A stretch of 64,000 bases of DNA from CAYLJJ01 sp964384025 (lineage in GTDB: Bacteria; Myxococcota_A; Bradymonadia; UBA7976; UBA1532): positions 1 to 64,000 of the forward strand of contig CAYLJJ010000022.1 in NCBI GenBank assembly GCA_964384025.1. The letters are read 5' to 3'. Both the position numbers and the translations under genes were made by a program. Below are positions 17,151-25,777 of this stretch, piece after piece. Below the pieces are notes generated by a model. It made no database searches and was not told the DNA's origin. It saw nothing but the letters and a program-made list of their open reading frames with translations. Positions within the stretch are counted from its first letter, which is position 1. The number at the start of each line of letters is the position of its first letter.

Positions 17151-18833
17151 ATGAACCCATCTAATCCTCAAAGACAACGCAAACCTCGTCCCATCAAGGG
17201 CGAGCAAAGTTCTCTCCCCGAGATCGAGCGCTTTGAACAGCTCGATCTTATAGAAGCGCTCCAACGCGCGGTGCGTGAAGAGGGCTACACCCGCCCAACG
17301 CCCATCCAAGGCCGCAGCATTCCTCATGTACTTCAGGGTCGAGATCTCCTCGGTGTCGCTCAGACTGGGACCGGAAAAACAGCAGCCTTCTCGCTGCCTG
17401 TCCTTCAAGGTCTCAAGGAGCGCGCTCAACGACGCAAAGCTCGTTGCGCACGGAGCCTGATCCTCACCCCAACGCGAGAGCTGGCCATCCAGGTCGCTGA
17501 GAGCTTTAAAACCTACGGTCGCTTCCTTAAGCTGAGCACTGTAGTGATCTTCGGCGGGGTGGGACAAAACCCACAGGTTCAAGCGATGCGTCCTGGCTGT
17601 GATGTGCTCGTCGCTACTCCTGGACGCCTATTAGATCTGATGAACCAAGGGCATATTCGCCTCGATCAGGTCGAAGTTTTCATCCTCGATGAAGCTGATC
17701 GTATGCTCGACATGGGCTTTATCCATGATGTGCGCAAGGTGCTCACCGTCTTGCCGCGCGAACGTCAATCCCTGTTTTTCTCGGCGACGATGCCTAAGGC
17801 TGTTGCCAACCTCGCGCGCCAGATTCTACGAAATCCACTGCGAGTCGATGTTGATCCAGAGCGACCCACGGTAGAGGCGATTGAGCAGGGCATCATCTTT
17901 GCCGAGAAGGCGGAGAAGAGACATATTTTACGTCGGCTGCTGACCACCAACACCAATATCAAGCGGGCCTTGGTCTTTACACGCACCAAGCACGGCGCCA
18001 ACCGGGTCGTAAAACAGCTCGGCGACGCCGTGATCGCTGAGGCGATCCACGGCAACAAGTCCCAGAGCGCACGTCAGCGAGCCCTGGGCAACTTTAAGAC
18101 CGGTCAGACTCGAGTGTTGGTGGCGACAGATATCGCTGCTCGTGGCATCGATGTTGAGGGCGTTACTCACGTCTTCAATTATGATCTGCCCAATGAGCCA
18201 GAGAGTTATGTCCATCGCATCGGCCGCACCGCGCGTGCGGGCGCAAGCGGGCATGCGATCTCTCTGTGTCAGCCTGATGAACGGCCCTATCTCAAGGCGA
18301 TCGAGCGTCTCATCTCGCGTCGCATCCCCAAGATTTCTGAGGAGAGTCTGTTGCAAACGCAACCCTTCTCCTCTCCCCAAAGCGAGCGCATCATTCTGCC
18401 TCGCATCCCCAAGATTTCTGAGGAGAGTGTGCTGCAGGTGCAGCCGCTCACCTCTCCCCTGAGCCCGAGCCAAGAGCTTCGGGCCACAGTGAAGCGGCGT
18501 CTGAAAGAACGACGTCAAGTTCGGAGTAATAAAATGTCCAAGAAGCTCTTTGTAGGCGGCCTCGCATGGGCGACTGATGACAATGGCCTTCACACCGCCT
18601 TTGAGCAGTTCGGTGAGGTTATTGACGCCAAAGTGATCACCGACCGTGAGACCGGTCGCTCCCGTGGCTTCGGCTTTGTCACCTTTGAGGATGATGCTGA
18701 TGCAGATCGCGCAATTGAGGAGATGAACGGCAGTCAGCTCGACGGCCGCAGCCTCAATGTGAATGAAGCTCGCGACCGTGGCCCTCGTGGCGGCGGTGGC
18801 GGTGGCGGTGGTCGTGGTGGCCGTCGCTGGTAG
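17151..18833 (+). CDS. DEAD-box RNA helicase fused in frame to an RRM/glycine-rich RNA-binding domain
   Basis: 560 residues from ATG 17151. All helicase motifs are present: Q motif GYTRPTPIQ, I AQTGTGKT, Ia PTRELA, Ib TPGR, II DEAD, III SAT, V ATDIAARGID, VI HRIGRTARAG. After the RecA2 domain (about residue 385) comes a linker with a two-copy 27-residue repeat (RIPKISEES). A complete RRM follows from about residue 462: RNP2 KLFVGGL, RNP1 RGFGFVTF, then a GGGGGGGGRGG tail. The helicase core is RhlE-like. The protein would unwind RNA duplexes with its own RNA-binding tail. The RRM part begins with its own Met and an excellent ribosome-binding site, so it may also be made alone. Confidence 0.9.
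   Translation: MNPSNPQRQRKPRPIKGEQSSLPEIERFEQLDLIEALQRAVREEGYTRPTPIQGRSIPHVLQGRDLLGVAQTGTGKTAAFSLPVLQGLKERAQRRKARCARSLILTPTRELAIQVAESFKTYGRFLKLSTVVIFGGVGQNPQVQAMRPGCDVLVATPGRLLDLMNQGHIRLDQVEVFILDEADRMLDMGFIHDVRKVLTVLPRERQSLFFSATMPKAVANLARQILRNPLRVDVDPERPTVEAIEQGIIFAEKAEKRHILRRLLTTNTNIKRALVFTRTKHGANRVVKQLGDAVIAEAIHGNKSQSARQRALGNFKTGQTRVLVATDIAARGIDVEGVTHVFNYDLPNEPESYVHRIGRTARAGASGHAISLCQPDERPYLKAIERLISRRIPKISEESLLQTQPFSSPQSERIILPRIPKISEESVLQVQPLTSPLSPSQELRATVKRRLKERRQVRSNKMSKKLFVGGLAWATDDNGLHTAFEQFGEVIDAKVITDRETGRSRGFGFVTFEDDADADRAIEEMNGSQLDGRSLNVNEARDRGPRGGGGGGGGRGGRRW
18321..18482 (+). repeat. 81-bp tandem repeat, two copies, in helicase linker
   Basis: Copies begin at 18321 and 18402 with the same 20 nt (CGCATCCCCAAGATTTCTGA); identity continues through GGAGAGT. 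The copies then diverge while keeping the pattern [SV]-L-Q-x-Q-P-[FL]-[ST]-SP. The period of 81 bp keeps the reading frame. It lies exactly between the helicase core and the RRM. Confidence 0.8.
18534..18833 (+). CDS. Nested RRM protein, possible internal translation product of the helicase-RRM gene
   Basis: 99 codons in the same frame as the helicase, starting at ATG 18534 with GGAG 7 nt upstream. The start MSKKLFVGGLAW matches the natural N-terminus of free-standing bacterial RRM proteins (cyanobacterial Rbp type), including RNP1 RGFGFVTF and a glycine-rich tail. Such proteins bind RNA and are often cold-induced. Whether translation really begins here is inference from the ribosome-binding site and from the family's usual N-terminus. 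Confidence 0.5.
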   Translation: MSKKLFVGGLAWATDDNGLHTAFEQFGEVIDAKVITDRETGRSRGFGFVTFEDDADADRAIEEMNGSQLDGRSLNVNEARDRGPRGGGGGGGGRGGRRW

Positions 18834-18881
18834 CGCCTGCCCCGATAAGCTCCTTCCTCCCCGAGGCGCCCTGAGAGCCCC

Positions 18882-19979
18882 TCAACCCATCCCATAAAAG
18901 CGCTTGAGAAAGGCGGGGTTCTTTGCAGCCCAGAGCCGAGTCGCGGCGCGATCAGCCTCCTGAATACAAAGCTTCTCATAGAAGCAGTTGAAGTCACTGG
19001 CGCGATTGATCAAACCGGTGCTGGCGTAGTTGACGCAACCACACCAATTCATGCAGCGTTCCTTAAGACTGCAACGCGCACACTCTGGATCATCATTGCC
19101 CCGCTGCTGAAGAAACTGGAGACGTACAAGTTCATCAAAGCCTGTCTCCACATGACCCATCGCCATCTCCCCGGTATCATCGCCTACAAGACGCTCACAG
19201 GGATAGAGTCGCCCAGAAGGAGCTACTGCAACCTCATCAGCACCAAATTGGCACTGATCTCCGCAAGCATAACCCCCCTTCAGACGAGTGATGATCTTGC
19301 TCTGGATAAAGTCTAGATAGAAGGGCTCATCGTCTAGATAACGCTCTACAAAGAAGTCAGCCACCTCTCGCATCGCTCGACTCAGCAGAGCTTGGCTCTC
19401 AGGGGGCCAATCAACATAGAGGTTGGGGTTAAAGCTGATAAAGCGCGCTCCCTCTCTAAAGAGAAAGCGAAGGCCCTCAGCGACATAGGCGGCATTCTCC
19501 GGTGTGAGAACCATGATCACCTCCACCCGACTGATCGTGGGGAGGGCGATATGAAGTCCAGCGAGGGTCGCCTCAAAGGAGGAGCTGCCATCAGCCATGA
19601 GACGACCTAGATCCTGGCTGCGACGATCTCCATCCAGGCTGAGGCCGATCTCAAACTTCTCTTGAGCGAGCCAGCGCGCTCGCTCCTCGTTGAGCAATAT
19701 CCCACTGGTGGTCAGGGTGAAGCGCAGGCGCGCTCCACTCTTCGCGGTTCGAATCTTGGTTGCCTCGACAACACCTTGGAGCAGAGGCCACTCAAGCAGT
19801 GGCTCACCTCCAAAGAAGGAGATATCCAGCAACTCAGGTTTCGAAGCGAGGGCCAACTCAACCCCCGCCATCGCGGTCTCAAAGCTCATCGCCTTGGAGA
19901 TCTTCTTTCCCGCATAGCAATAGTGGCAGGAGAGAGGGCAGGCGTGGCTGAGGTTAAGGGTCAGGGCAAAGCGTTTCAT
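18882..19979 (-). CDS. Radical SAM/SPASM-type peptide or protein maturase
   Basis: 365 residues. The radical SAM cluster motif CPLSCHYCYA (CxxxCxxC) is at residues 14-21, FFGGEPLLEW is the SAM-binding GGEP motif, and the barrel runs to about 230. The C-terminal SPASM-like region carries extra cluster cysteines: CGDQCQFG, the CE of PSGRLYPCE, then CARCSLKERCMNWCGC and DFNC. SPASM enzymes modify ribosomal peptides or proteins (thioethers, C-C links, epimerisation, formylglycine). GAGAGAGGG lies 6 nt before the ATG. It is the last gene of a minus-strand operon, 34 bp after the proline-rich Tat lipoprotein, its most likely substrate. Confidence 0.88.
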   Translation of the reverse strand: MKRFALTLNLSHACPLSCHYCYAGKKISKAMSFETAMAGVELALASKPELLDISFFGGEPLLEWPLLQGVVEATKIRTAKSGARLRFTLTTSGILLNEERARWLAQEKFEIGLSLDGDRRSQDLGRLMADGSSSFEATLAGLHIALPTISRVEVIMVLTPENAAYVAEGLRFLFREGARFISFNPNLYVDWPPESQALLSRAMREVADFFVERYLDDEPFYLDFIQSKIITRLKGGYACGDQCQFGADEVAVAPSGRLYPCERLVGDDTGEMAMGHVETGFDELVRLQFLQQRGNDDPECARCSLKERCMNWCGCVNYASTGLINRASDFNCFYEKLCIQEADRAATRLWAAKNPAFLKRFYGMG

Positions 19980-20013
19980 GCTTGACCCTCTCTCAAGAAC
20001 GCTGTGTCTCTAT

Positions 20014-20676
20014 TCACTTCTTGAGTTGGGGAGGGAGCGTGATTTTGCGGCGACCCCGTACAGGCCGAGGGGGAGGCAGCTTCTCCTTCAAGGCTGGGAA
20101 GGGAGCGGGTGGCTTGGGGATCCCAGCATCTGGAGCTGGAGGCGGTGGCGGCTTCGAGGGGGCGATGATCCCAGGCAAGGGGGGATGAGGCTCAGGAACT
20201 GGAGGCTTGGGCGCTGGACGCTTCCCCCCCTTTCTGATCGGATGCTTTGGAGGCTTGGTTGGCGCTGAGGAGGGCTGTTGAGGGATGCGTGGCGCTCCTG
20301 GAGGAGGTAGAGGCGCGGGAGCTTCACCCCCCAGCGGACATGGAATCTCGGCTGGTGCAACATCACCTCCCAGCTGACGAGGAGGCTCTACTGGAGCGAT
20401 CTTACCTCCGAGAGGCTGGCCTGGCTCTCCAGGTAGAGGCCGGGGAGGAGGGTTCTTGGGGAAGGGATTTGGCTTTTCAGCCCCAGCGTCAGCGGGCTTT
20501 GGAGGCATAGGCTTCCCCGCCAGATGAGGCTCCGCTTCAGCTTGGCAACCCAGGCTGCCTGCCGCCAGGGTGATCCCACCCAGGCCCATCAACTTGAGGA
20601 GCCCTCGGCGCTCTCGCTGGAAGCTCTCTAGGTCTGGATAATCGGGTGAGGGAGATTTTGGGACAAAGCGTGGCAT
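20014..20676 (-). CDS. Proline-rich Tat lipoprotein, candidate radical SAM substrate
   Basis: 220 residues. The N-terminus has RERRGLLKLMGLGG then TLAAGSLGC: a twin-arginine signal (RRGLLK) leading into a lipobox (SLGC, Cys about 44), so Tat export and lipidation are likely. The remainder is about one third proline with Lys, Gly and Ala. Three units share an LGG core (PLGGKIAPVEPP, QLGGDVAPAEIPC, PLGGEAPAPLPP) with one Cys in the second unit, then long Pro/Lys tracts (PPPPPAPDAG). AGGAG precedes the ATG by 4 nt. It lies between the STAND ATPase gene (14 bp) and the radical SAM gene (34 bp). No family recognised. Modification by the neighbouring enzyme is inference. Confidence 0.8.
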   Translation of the reverse strand: MPRFVPKSPSPDYPDLESFQRERRGLLKLMGLGGITLAAGSLGCQAEAEPHLAGKPMPPKPADAGAEKPNPFPKNPPPRPLPGEPGQPLGGKIAPVEPPRQLGGDVAPAEIPCPLGGEAPAPLPPPGAPRIPQQPSSAPTKPPKHPIRKGGKRPAPKPPVPEPHPPLPGIIAPSKPPPPPAPDAGIPKPPAPFPALKEKLPPPRPVRGRRKITLPPQLKK

Positions 20677-20690
20677 TTAACTCCTCTCTC

Positions 20691-23600
20691 TCAGGAAGCC
20701 TCCTTGCTTCCCACATTTTGGATAATCTCTCGATGTACAAAGATATTGGTCAGAAAGCCTCGTTCGTAGCCAGAGCCTCGGATCCCTTTGAGTTGCTGTT
20801 CAAGCTCATTCCAAGCGGAGAGCAGCGCTTTGTCTGCACCCGCCTCATCTCCAGAAGCTTGCAGGAAGTGGAAACGGGCCATCTCTACTTTGTGGCGTAG
20901 ACGCTCCAGGCGATGATCTCGCTGCAGTACGCCGTGGTAGATCTCATCTAGATCCTTCATTTGCTGTCGAGCATCACGCAGCCGTCCTAAGCTGACTAGA
21001 CCTCTGACCTGAATCACTAGGGCGTGGATCAGGCCTGAATGGTGTGCGATCTCCGTAGCACGATCCGCCGCATCGCTGGCATAGCGCAGCCCGCCCAAAA
21101 CCAACTTCTCAGCGGGAGCAAAGAGCGTAAAGTTCATCGCCAAAGCCACCAAAGCGTCTATATAGGCGGGCGTCTGAGCGGCTCGATGACCCAGCTTCTT
21201 GATGCACTGAGCCAAAACTGCCATCGCATCATCAAACTGTCCTCGATGAACAAGGATACTGCCATGCTCGATAATCGCCTCAATATAGGGCAGTAGATCT
21301 CTCTCTTGGTTGAGGAGGCGCTGCACTTGAGAGAAGTGGCGATCTGCCTCATCAAAATCCCCGATCATCGCGTGAAGTCGCCCCTTGTCCAGGAGGATAC
21401 GCCCCTTCGCTTGAGGATCCTCGGCATCCTGGAGAAGCTCCTCAGCACGGCGAAGCAATCGAATGGAGTCCAGAAGACGCCCACTGGACTTAAAGAACTC
21501 AGCGAGTACTCGAACGCTCAGCGCTTCTCCCCAGAGATCACCCATCTCGCGATGAAGGCGCCAGGCCTCAAAGAGCGCGTGCAGAGCCTCTTTACTCTGT
21601 CCTTCAGCAGCGGCAAAGAGCCCTTGAGCAAAGAGGAAGCGTCTGTAAAGCTCCAGAGGCATCTCCTCTCCTGCCTCGTTTAAAGCCTCAGCGAGGATCT
21701 GTTGCCCCTTCTCTCGCTCTCCTTTCTGCCAGCAGTTGAGCGCCAGAGCCAGCCGAATGCGCGATTTCAGAGGGCATTTATCTTCTGCCAAGAGTGGATT
21801 CAGTCGCTCTTCTGCCTCCTCTGAGTGGCCCTCCAGGAGCGCTAAGATCCCCAGCCTGCGCTGAATATCAGGCTCAGGACCACAGAGTTTCTGTAGGCGC
21901 TTAAGGTCTTGACCCTGAAGATCTGGGCGGCCCATACGAGCATAGATGCTCTCTCTTCGCTCCAGGAGAGAGCGGGCGTAGTGCTTGTGTTCTTCGCCTG
22001 AGAGCTTCTTGAGGAGACCCAGAGCGTGACTGCTCAACTCCAAGGCGGCGTTGAGAGCCTGGGCAGAGAGGGCTCGATCGATACTCTCTAGAAGCTTCTT
22101 TAAGGCCTGTGTGGCTCTCCCCGCGAAGGCCAAATGTCCCGCCGCCAAAGAGGGAAAGTTACACACCCCAGGGAGGCGCTGAAGCACCTCTGCGGCGTCT
22201 TCATGGATGGAGCGCCGTCGCTCAGGGCTCATCTGTCGATAGATCTCATCCCGAACCAAGGCATGCCTGGAGAGGGCAGTGATGCTCTGAGGAGCTTGAG
22301 ACCAATCCAGGAGCCCCGCTGCACGGAGACGCCCCAGCGCCGCCATCAACGCCTCAGGAAAGATGCTTCTCTGCCGAGCGACCTCCTCTAGAATGGAGCC
22401 TCCTGTGCTGTCTTCGATGACGGAGATGATCTCAATGAGCTGTGAGGCGATGGGATCGAGATGGCGGCGACGACGCTCGACAATGTTGCCCAGGTCTCCA
22501 ACCACCCCTTCAGGGAGCGCATTGATCTCCAACCAGCTGTTTTGGATCCGGCCGATGATCCCATCCTCTACCAACTGCCGGATCGCTTCGTAGAGCAGCA
22601 GAGGAGAGCCTTGGGCCCCTGCATTGAGACGCAGCCGGGTCTGATCTTGTAGCTCATTGGGTTGTAACAGAGCATCGATGATGCTCTCCCCCTCTTTCAT
22701 CTCATGAGCGCGCAGCTCCACCTCTGTAAACTCTGGCATCCGCGCCAAATTAGAGGGCAGGGAGAAGCGCCCATCATAGCTGAGGAGGATCATCATCGGA
22801 GCAGGGGGCTGAATATGCCTGAGGAGGTAATACAGCAGCTCCCAAGAACTGTTATCCATCCCCGAGACATCTTCTAGAACCAAAAAGAGCGGGATACCTG
22901 TGCGGGTGCGGGACTGAAGCGCCAGGCCCTTAAAGAGGGCGATGAGGCTACGACGCTTCCAGATCCCGATCGTCCGAGGGGGCAGCTCATTGAGATCGAT
23001 CTCTTCACCGATAAAGTGCAGCAGGAAGGGCTCCGCACGATTGAGGGTCTCTACATCGATGGAGGTCTGTAGTGAAGAGGTCTCCACCAGCTCCTTGAGC
23101 CCCTTGCGGACACGCTCAGGGTTGTCACTCATCCCTGGGAGAGCTCCAAAGGCGTCACGAACCAAGGCTGCGATGGGCCAGGAGGGCAGGTTAAAGAGAC
23201 GAGGTGCTTTGGCGAAGAGCACCGCTGGAGAGCGACCCAGTCGCTTCTCTACCCGCTCCAGGAAAGCCGCGATGAGGGTAGACTTGCCGATCCCATCCTG
23301 GCCCTTGATCCCCACGAGCTGCTGTGCTTCATGAGCGGCGACTTTACGGAGCGCTCCCCAGAGCCGACGCAGCTCCTCTGTACGGCCTACAGGATCCACC
23401 CGCCCCAGCTGTTGTACTAGGGGAGAGGGATCACTGGGGAGGCGACCTTCGATATGCTGAGCAGGTTGGGAATGAGGAGGGGGAACGCTGGCGAAGCGCT
23501 CTTGATCCCAACGAGAATAGCGCTGTTGGATGCGATCTGAAAAGACACAGAGGACCTCTTTTTGGCTCGCATGGTAGGCCCGTAAAGCATTTAAAAAGCC

Positions 23601-23915
23601 CTCTGTTGTAGAGAACAGCTTCTGCCCTCGGAAGCTCAGCAGCTCCTCCAAGCCAAGGAAGATGCGTAGGAGGGAGGAGAAGTAGAAGCGATCTCTAGGC
23701 CAGAGGCTCTCGATGGCCTGATAGGCTGAGTCCAGGTGCGAGAGATCCCGCCCTTCAAGAAAATCCCCAAAATGTTGGATGGCTTCATAAAGAGCGCGGT
23801 GCAGGCGCGTCGGATCACACTCTCGAAAAATCGCATCCGCCTCGCGAAGAGCAGGGAGGAGATCCTCCACCAGCTCATCGATATGCTCCTCACAGTACTT
23901 AACTAAATGCTCCAC
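20691..23915 (-). CDS. STAND-type ATPase with TPR-like C-terminus
   Basis: 1074 residues, GTG start. An N-terminal helical region (about 1-140) precedes the AAA/NACHT-like ATPase: P-loop GIKGQDGIGKST at about 202-213 and Walker B LFLVLEDV at about 343-350. A winged-helix-like part follows. From about 560 to the end there are helical TPR-like repeats (LAGHLAFAGRATQALKKLLE, GRLHAMIGDFDEADRHFSQV). The architecture matches the regulatory ATPase half of MalT-type and myxobacterial kinase-ATPase proteins, but no kinase domain is attached. Such proteins act as nucleotide-driven sensor switches. Second gene of the four-gene operon, 41 bp after the SGNH gene. The weak site upstream of the GTG leaves the start less certain. 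Confidence 0.82.
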   Translation of the reverse strand: MEHLVKYCEEHIDELVEDLLPALREADAIFRECDPTRLHRALYEAIQHFGDFLEGRDLSHLDSAYQAIESLWPRDRFYFSSLLRIFLGLEELLSFRGQKLFSTTEGFLNALRAYHASQKEVLCVFSDRIQQRYSRWDQERFASVPPPHSQPAQHIEGRLPSDPSPLVQQLGRVDPVGRTEELRRLWGALRKVAAHEAQQLVGIKGQDGIGKSTLIAAFLERVEKRLGRSPAVLFAKAPRLFNLPSWPIAALVRDAFGALPGMSDNPERVRKGLKELVETSSLQTSIDVETLNRAEPFLLHFIGEEIDLNELPPRTIGIWKRRSLIALFKGLALQSRTRTGIPLFLVLEDVSGMDNSSWELLYYLLRHIQPPAPMMILLSYDGRFSLPSNLARMPEFTEVELRAHEMKEGESIIDALLQPNELQDQTRLRLNAGAQGSPLLLYEAIRQLVEDGIIGRIQNSWLEINALPEGVVGDLGNIVERRRRHLDPIASQLIEIISVIEDSTGGSILEEVARQRSIFPEALMAALGRLRAAGLLDWSQAPQSITALSRHALVRDEIYRQMSPERRRSIHEDAAEVLQRLPGVCNFPSLAAGHLAFAGRATQALKKLLESIDRALSAQALNAALELSSHALGLLKKLSGEEHKHYARSLLERRESIYARMGRPDLQGQDLKRLQKLCGPEPDIQRRLGILALLEGHSEEAEERLNPLLAEDKCPLKSRIRLALALNCWQKGEREKGQQILAEALNEAGEEMPLELYRRFLFAQGLFAAAEGQSKEALHALFEAWRLHREMGDLWGEALSVRVLAEFFKSSGRLLDSIRLLRRAEELLQDAEDPQAKGRILLDKGRLHAMIGDFDEADRHFSQVQRLLNQERDLLPYIEAIIEHGSILVHRGQFDDAMAVLAQCIKKLGHRAAQTPAYIDALVALAMNFTLFAPAEKLVLGGLRYASDAADRATEIAHHSGLIHALVIQVRGLVSLGRLRDARQQMKDLDEIYHGVLQRDHRLERLRHKVEMARFHFLQASGDEAGADKALLSAWNELEQQLKGIRGSGYERGFLTNIFVHREIIQNVGSKEAS

Positions 23916-23956
23916 AGAGAAACTCTACAGTGAGTGTTGAAAGATTCCAAGGAAGC

Positions 23957-25777
23957 TCATCGGAGTTGAAACTCGCTCTCTAGACCCAAGGGGGAGTTAG
24001 AGAGAGGCAGTGAACTCCACTCTCCTCGCCAGTGACACTCTAAGGCTTCAACTATCGCAGGACCTTGAGGTCTGAGCTGGATCAGCAGGCGTCCACTCAG
24101 ACAGAGGGGCAGCTCTAAGGTATAGGCACGAGAGCCGCCATCGGGGATCACCCAACGCATATCAGCGCAGGGGAGTCGTGCGGGGTCTTGAGGCTGAAGC
24201 TGGAGCCAGAGAGAGAGAGGCTCCTGAGCCTCACACTGAAGCCGCACCCTCCAAGAGAGCAGAGGACTCTTTAGGGGAGGAGGCTCGGGAAGCAGCCAAG
24301 CTCGCGCCTCTTCGCTCAGCTCTCGGAGAGCTTGAAGCAAGCCCGCCAAAGTACTGAGTTGAATCCTGGACATCTGAGCGCTCTGTTTGAGCAGAAGGGC
24401 GATGTTACGGAGGAAGCGATAGAGGCTCCCCAACAGGGACTCCAGCTCAGCCCAGCTTCGTTGCAAGGGCGCCTTTATCAGAGCCTGTGCCTCTAGAGGT
24501 TGAGCCTCTAGGCGAGCATGAAGGCGCTGAAGCTGGCTGGTCCAGCGCTCTAGATCCCCAGGCAGGCTCCTGATCAGCTCCAGGTCGATGTTTTGGGGAT
24601 CTCCGGAGTAATAGCTGATCAGCGCATGGCCCTCACTGAGGTGCCCTTGCAAGACGCTCAGACCCCGCGCCAAGAGCTTGACTCGATCTAAGACTCTCAA
24701 AGCCCGCAGACGATCCCTGGAGGAGATAGCCGCTTGGCAGCTCATCAACCAGAGCTGCTCATCTCCTCGTGCTCTCCAGCACTTTAAAGCGATCTCCTGC
24801 TCCTCTGCTTTAAGCAGCTTTTCCTCCGGCAAACGCCTCCGCTGTTGACTGCGTTGCTTCTCCTCCCAGATGAGAGGTAGGTGCCACCAGAGATACTCGC
24901 CTGGATAACCCAGCTCAAGGCGGCGTTCATATCCTCGCTCTAAGCGCTGAAGCAGGGCACGCTCTTCCTGTACCTCTGGCTGAGGGATCAGTTTAGCGTT
25001 GAGGAGGGCACGTCCCAGACGCCGCGCGGCGATGCGGTGAGCCTCATCTGAGGGGTGCCCATCGACGACATTCACCTGAAGGGAGGAGATGGTGGTAGAG
25101 GCACAGGGGCCGATGAAGTCCTGGGAAAGATCAACAAAGGGCAGGTTCAGTTGCTCGCAGATCCCCCCCATCCGCTCCGCCACCATGCCACGGATCTTGG
25201 AGTCATGAATCTCATAGAAGGCCAACATCAGGGGCAGCTCTAGGGCTTGGCTGATGCGGGCCACTTCTCCCATACAGCGCAGAAAGTGAGGGAAGTGCAG
25301 CCCTTGCTGCTCCCAACAGCGCGTGGTGTGTTCGGCATAGCTGATCTCCTGCCCCTGAGCCTTAAGCACATTGACAGAGAAAAGCTCAGCGTCATTGCTA
25401 CAGAGCAGGAGTACCAGCAGATCAGGGCGCCAGCTCAAGCCCTCGTGGAGGAAGCGTTGCCAAGCATCATAGAGAGATTCTCCTGAGAAGCCTCCATTGA
25501 TCACCTCCAAATCCAGGCCCCAAGCGGCCCGACTGAGGAGCAGCTCTAGATGATGAGGTAGGGTTTCATGAGGGCCAACTCCAGAGCCATAGGTCATAGA
25601 GTCGCCCAGGCAGAGGAGCCGAAAGACCCCCTCGGGTTTGAGCCGGGGAATCCAGAGGTTACGATCATGATCGAGGAGCGTGTGCATCCCTGATTCTGCA
25701 CCCAATTTGACAAGAGGGCTATGCCCACAAAATGCGCGATCATCAGATATCAACAACCACAGGCTGCACCCTCGCAT
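23957..25777 (-). CDS. SGNH/GDSL-family hydrolase with long C-terminal region
   Basis: 606 residues. SGNH blocks are clear in the first 270: block I LCLGDSMTYGSG with the catalytic Ser, block II Gly in VINGGFSGES, block III Asn in LLLCSND, and block V DGHPSDEAH with Asp and His. The C-terminal 330 residues are mostly helical and leucine-rich (about 280-500), ending in a beta-rich part with no family I recognise. SGNH enzymes hydrolyse or transfer acyl groups on lipids, sugars or peptides. No signal peptide is evident. ATG 25777 gives the longest form; ATG 25687 (MHTLLDHDRNL) is also possible. First gene of the operon with the STAND ATPase, Tat lipoprotein and radical SAM genes. Confidence 0.83.
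   Translation of the reverse strand: MRGCSLWLLISDDRAFCGHSPLVKLGAESGMHTLLDHDRNLWIPRLKPEGVFRLLCLGDSMTYGSGVGPHETLPHHLELLLSRAAWGLDLEVINGGFSGESLYDAWQRFLHEGLSWRPDLLVLLLCSNDAELFSVNVLKAQGQEISYAEHTTRCWEQQGLHFPHFLRCMGEVARISQALELPLMLAFYEIHDSKIRGMVAERMGGICEQLNLPFVDLSQDFIGPCASTTISSLQVNVVDGHPSDEAHRIAARRLGRALLNAKLIPQPEVQEERALLQRLERGYERRLELGYPGEYLWWHLPLIWEEKQRSQQRRRLPEEKLLKAEEQEIALKCWRARGDEQLWLMSCQAAISSRDRLRALRVLDRVKLLARGLSVLQGHLSEGHALISYYSGDPQNIDLELIRSLPGDLERWTSQLQRLHARLEAQPLEAQALIKAPLQRSWAELESLLGSLYRFLRNIALLLKQSAQMSRIQLSTLAGLLQALRELSEEARAWLLPEPPPLKSPLLSWRVRLQCEAQEPLSLWLQLQPQDPARLPCADMRWVIPDGGSRAYTLELPLCLSGRLLIQLRPQGPAIVEALECHWRGEWSSLPLSNSPLGLESEFQLR

Noticed and set aside
16753..17154. 133-codon plus-strand frame before the helicase gene
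   Set aside because: It starts inside the thioredoxin-like gene in another frame, lacks a ribosome-binding site, and the translation has no protein character; the stretch is better explained as a leader.
20691..23915. Classical NLR-like defence protein (Avs/NACHT antiviral)
   Set aside because: The architecture is STAND with helical repeats, but there is no effector domain such as a nuclease, TIR or protease, and the operon partners point elsewhere.
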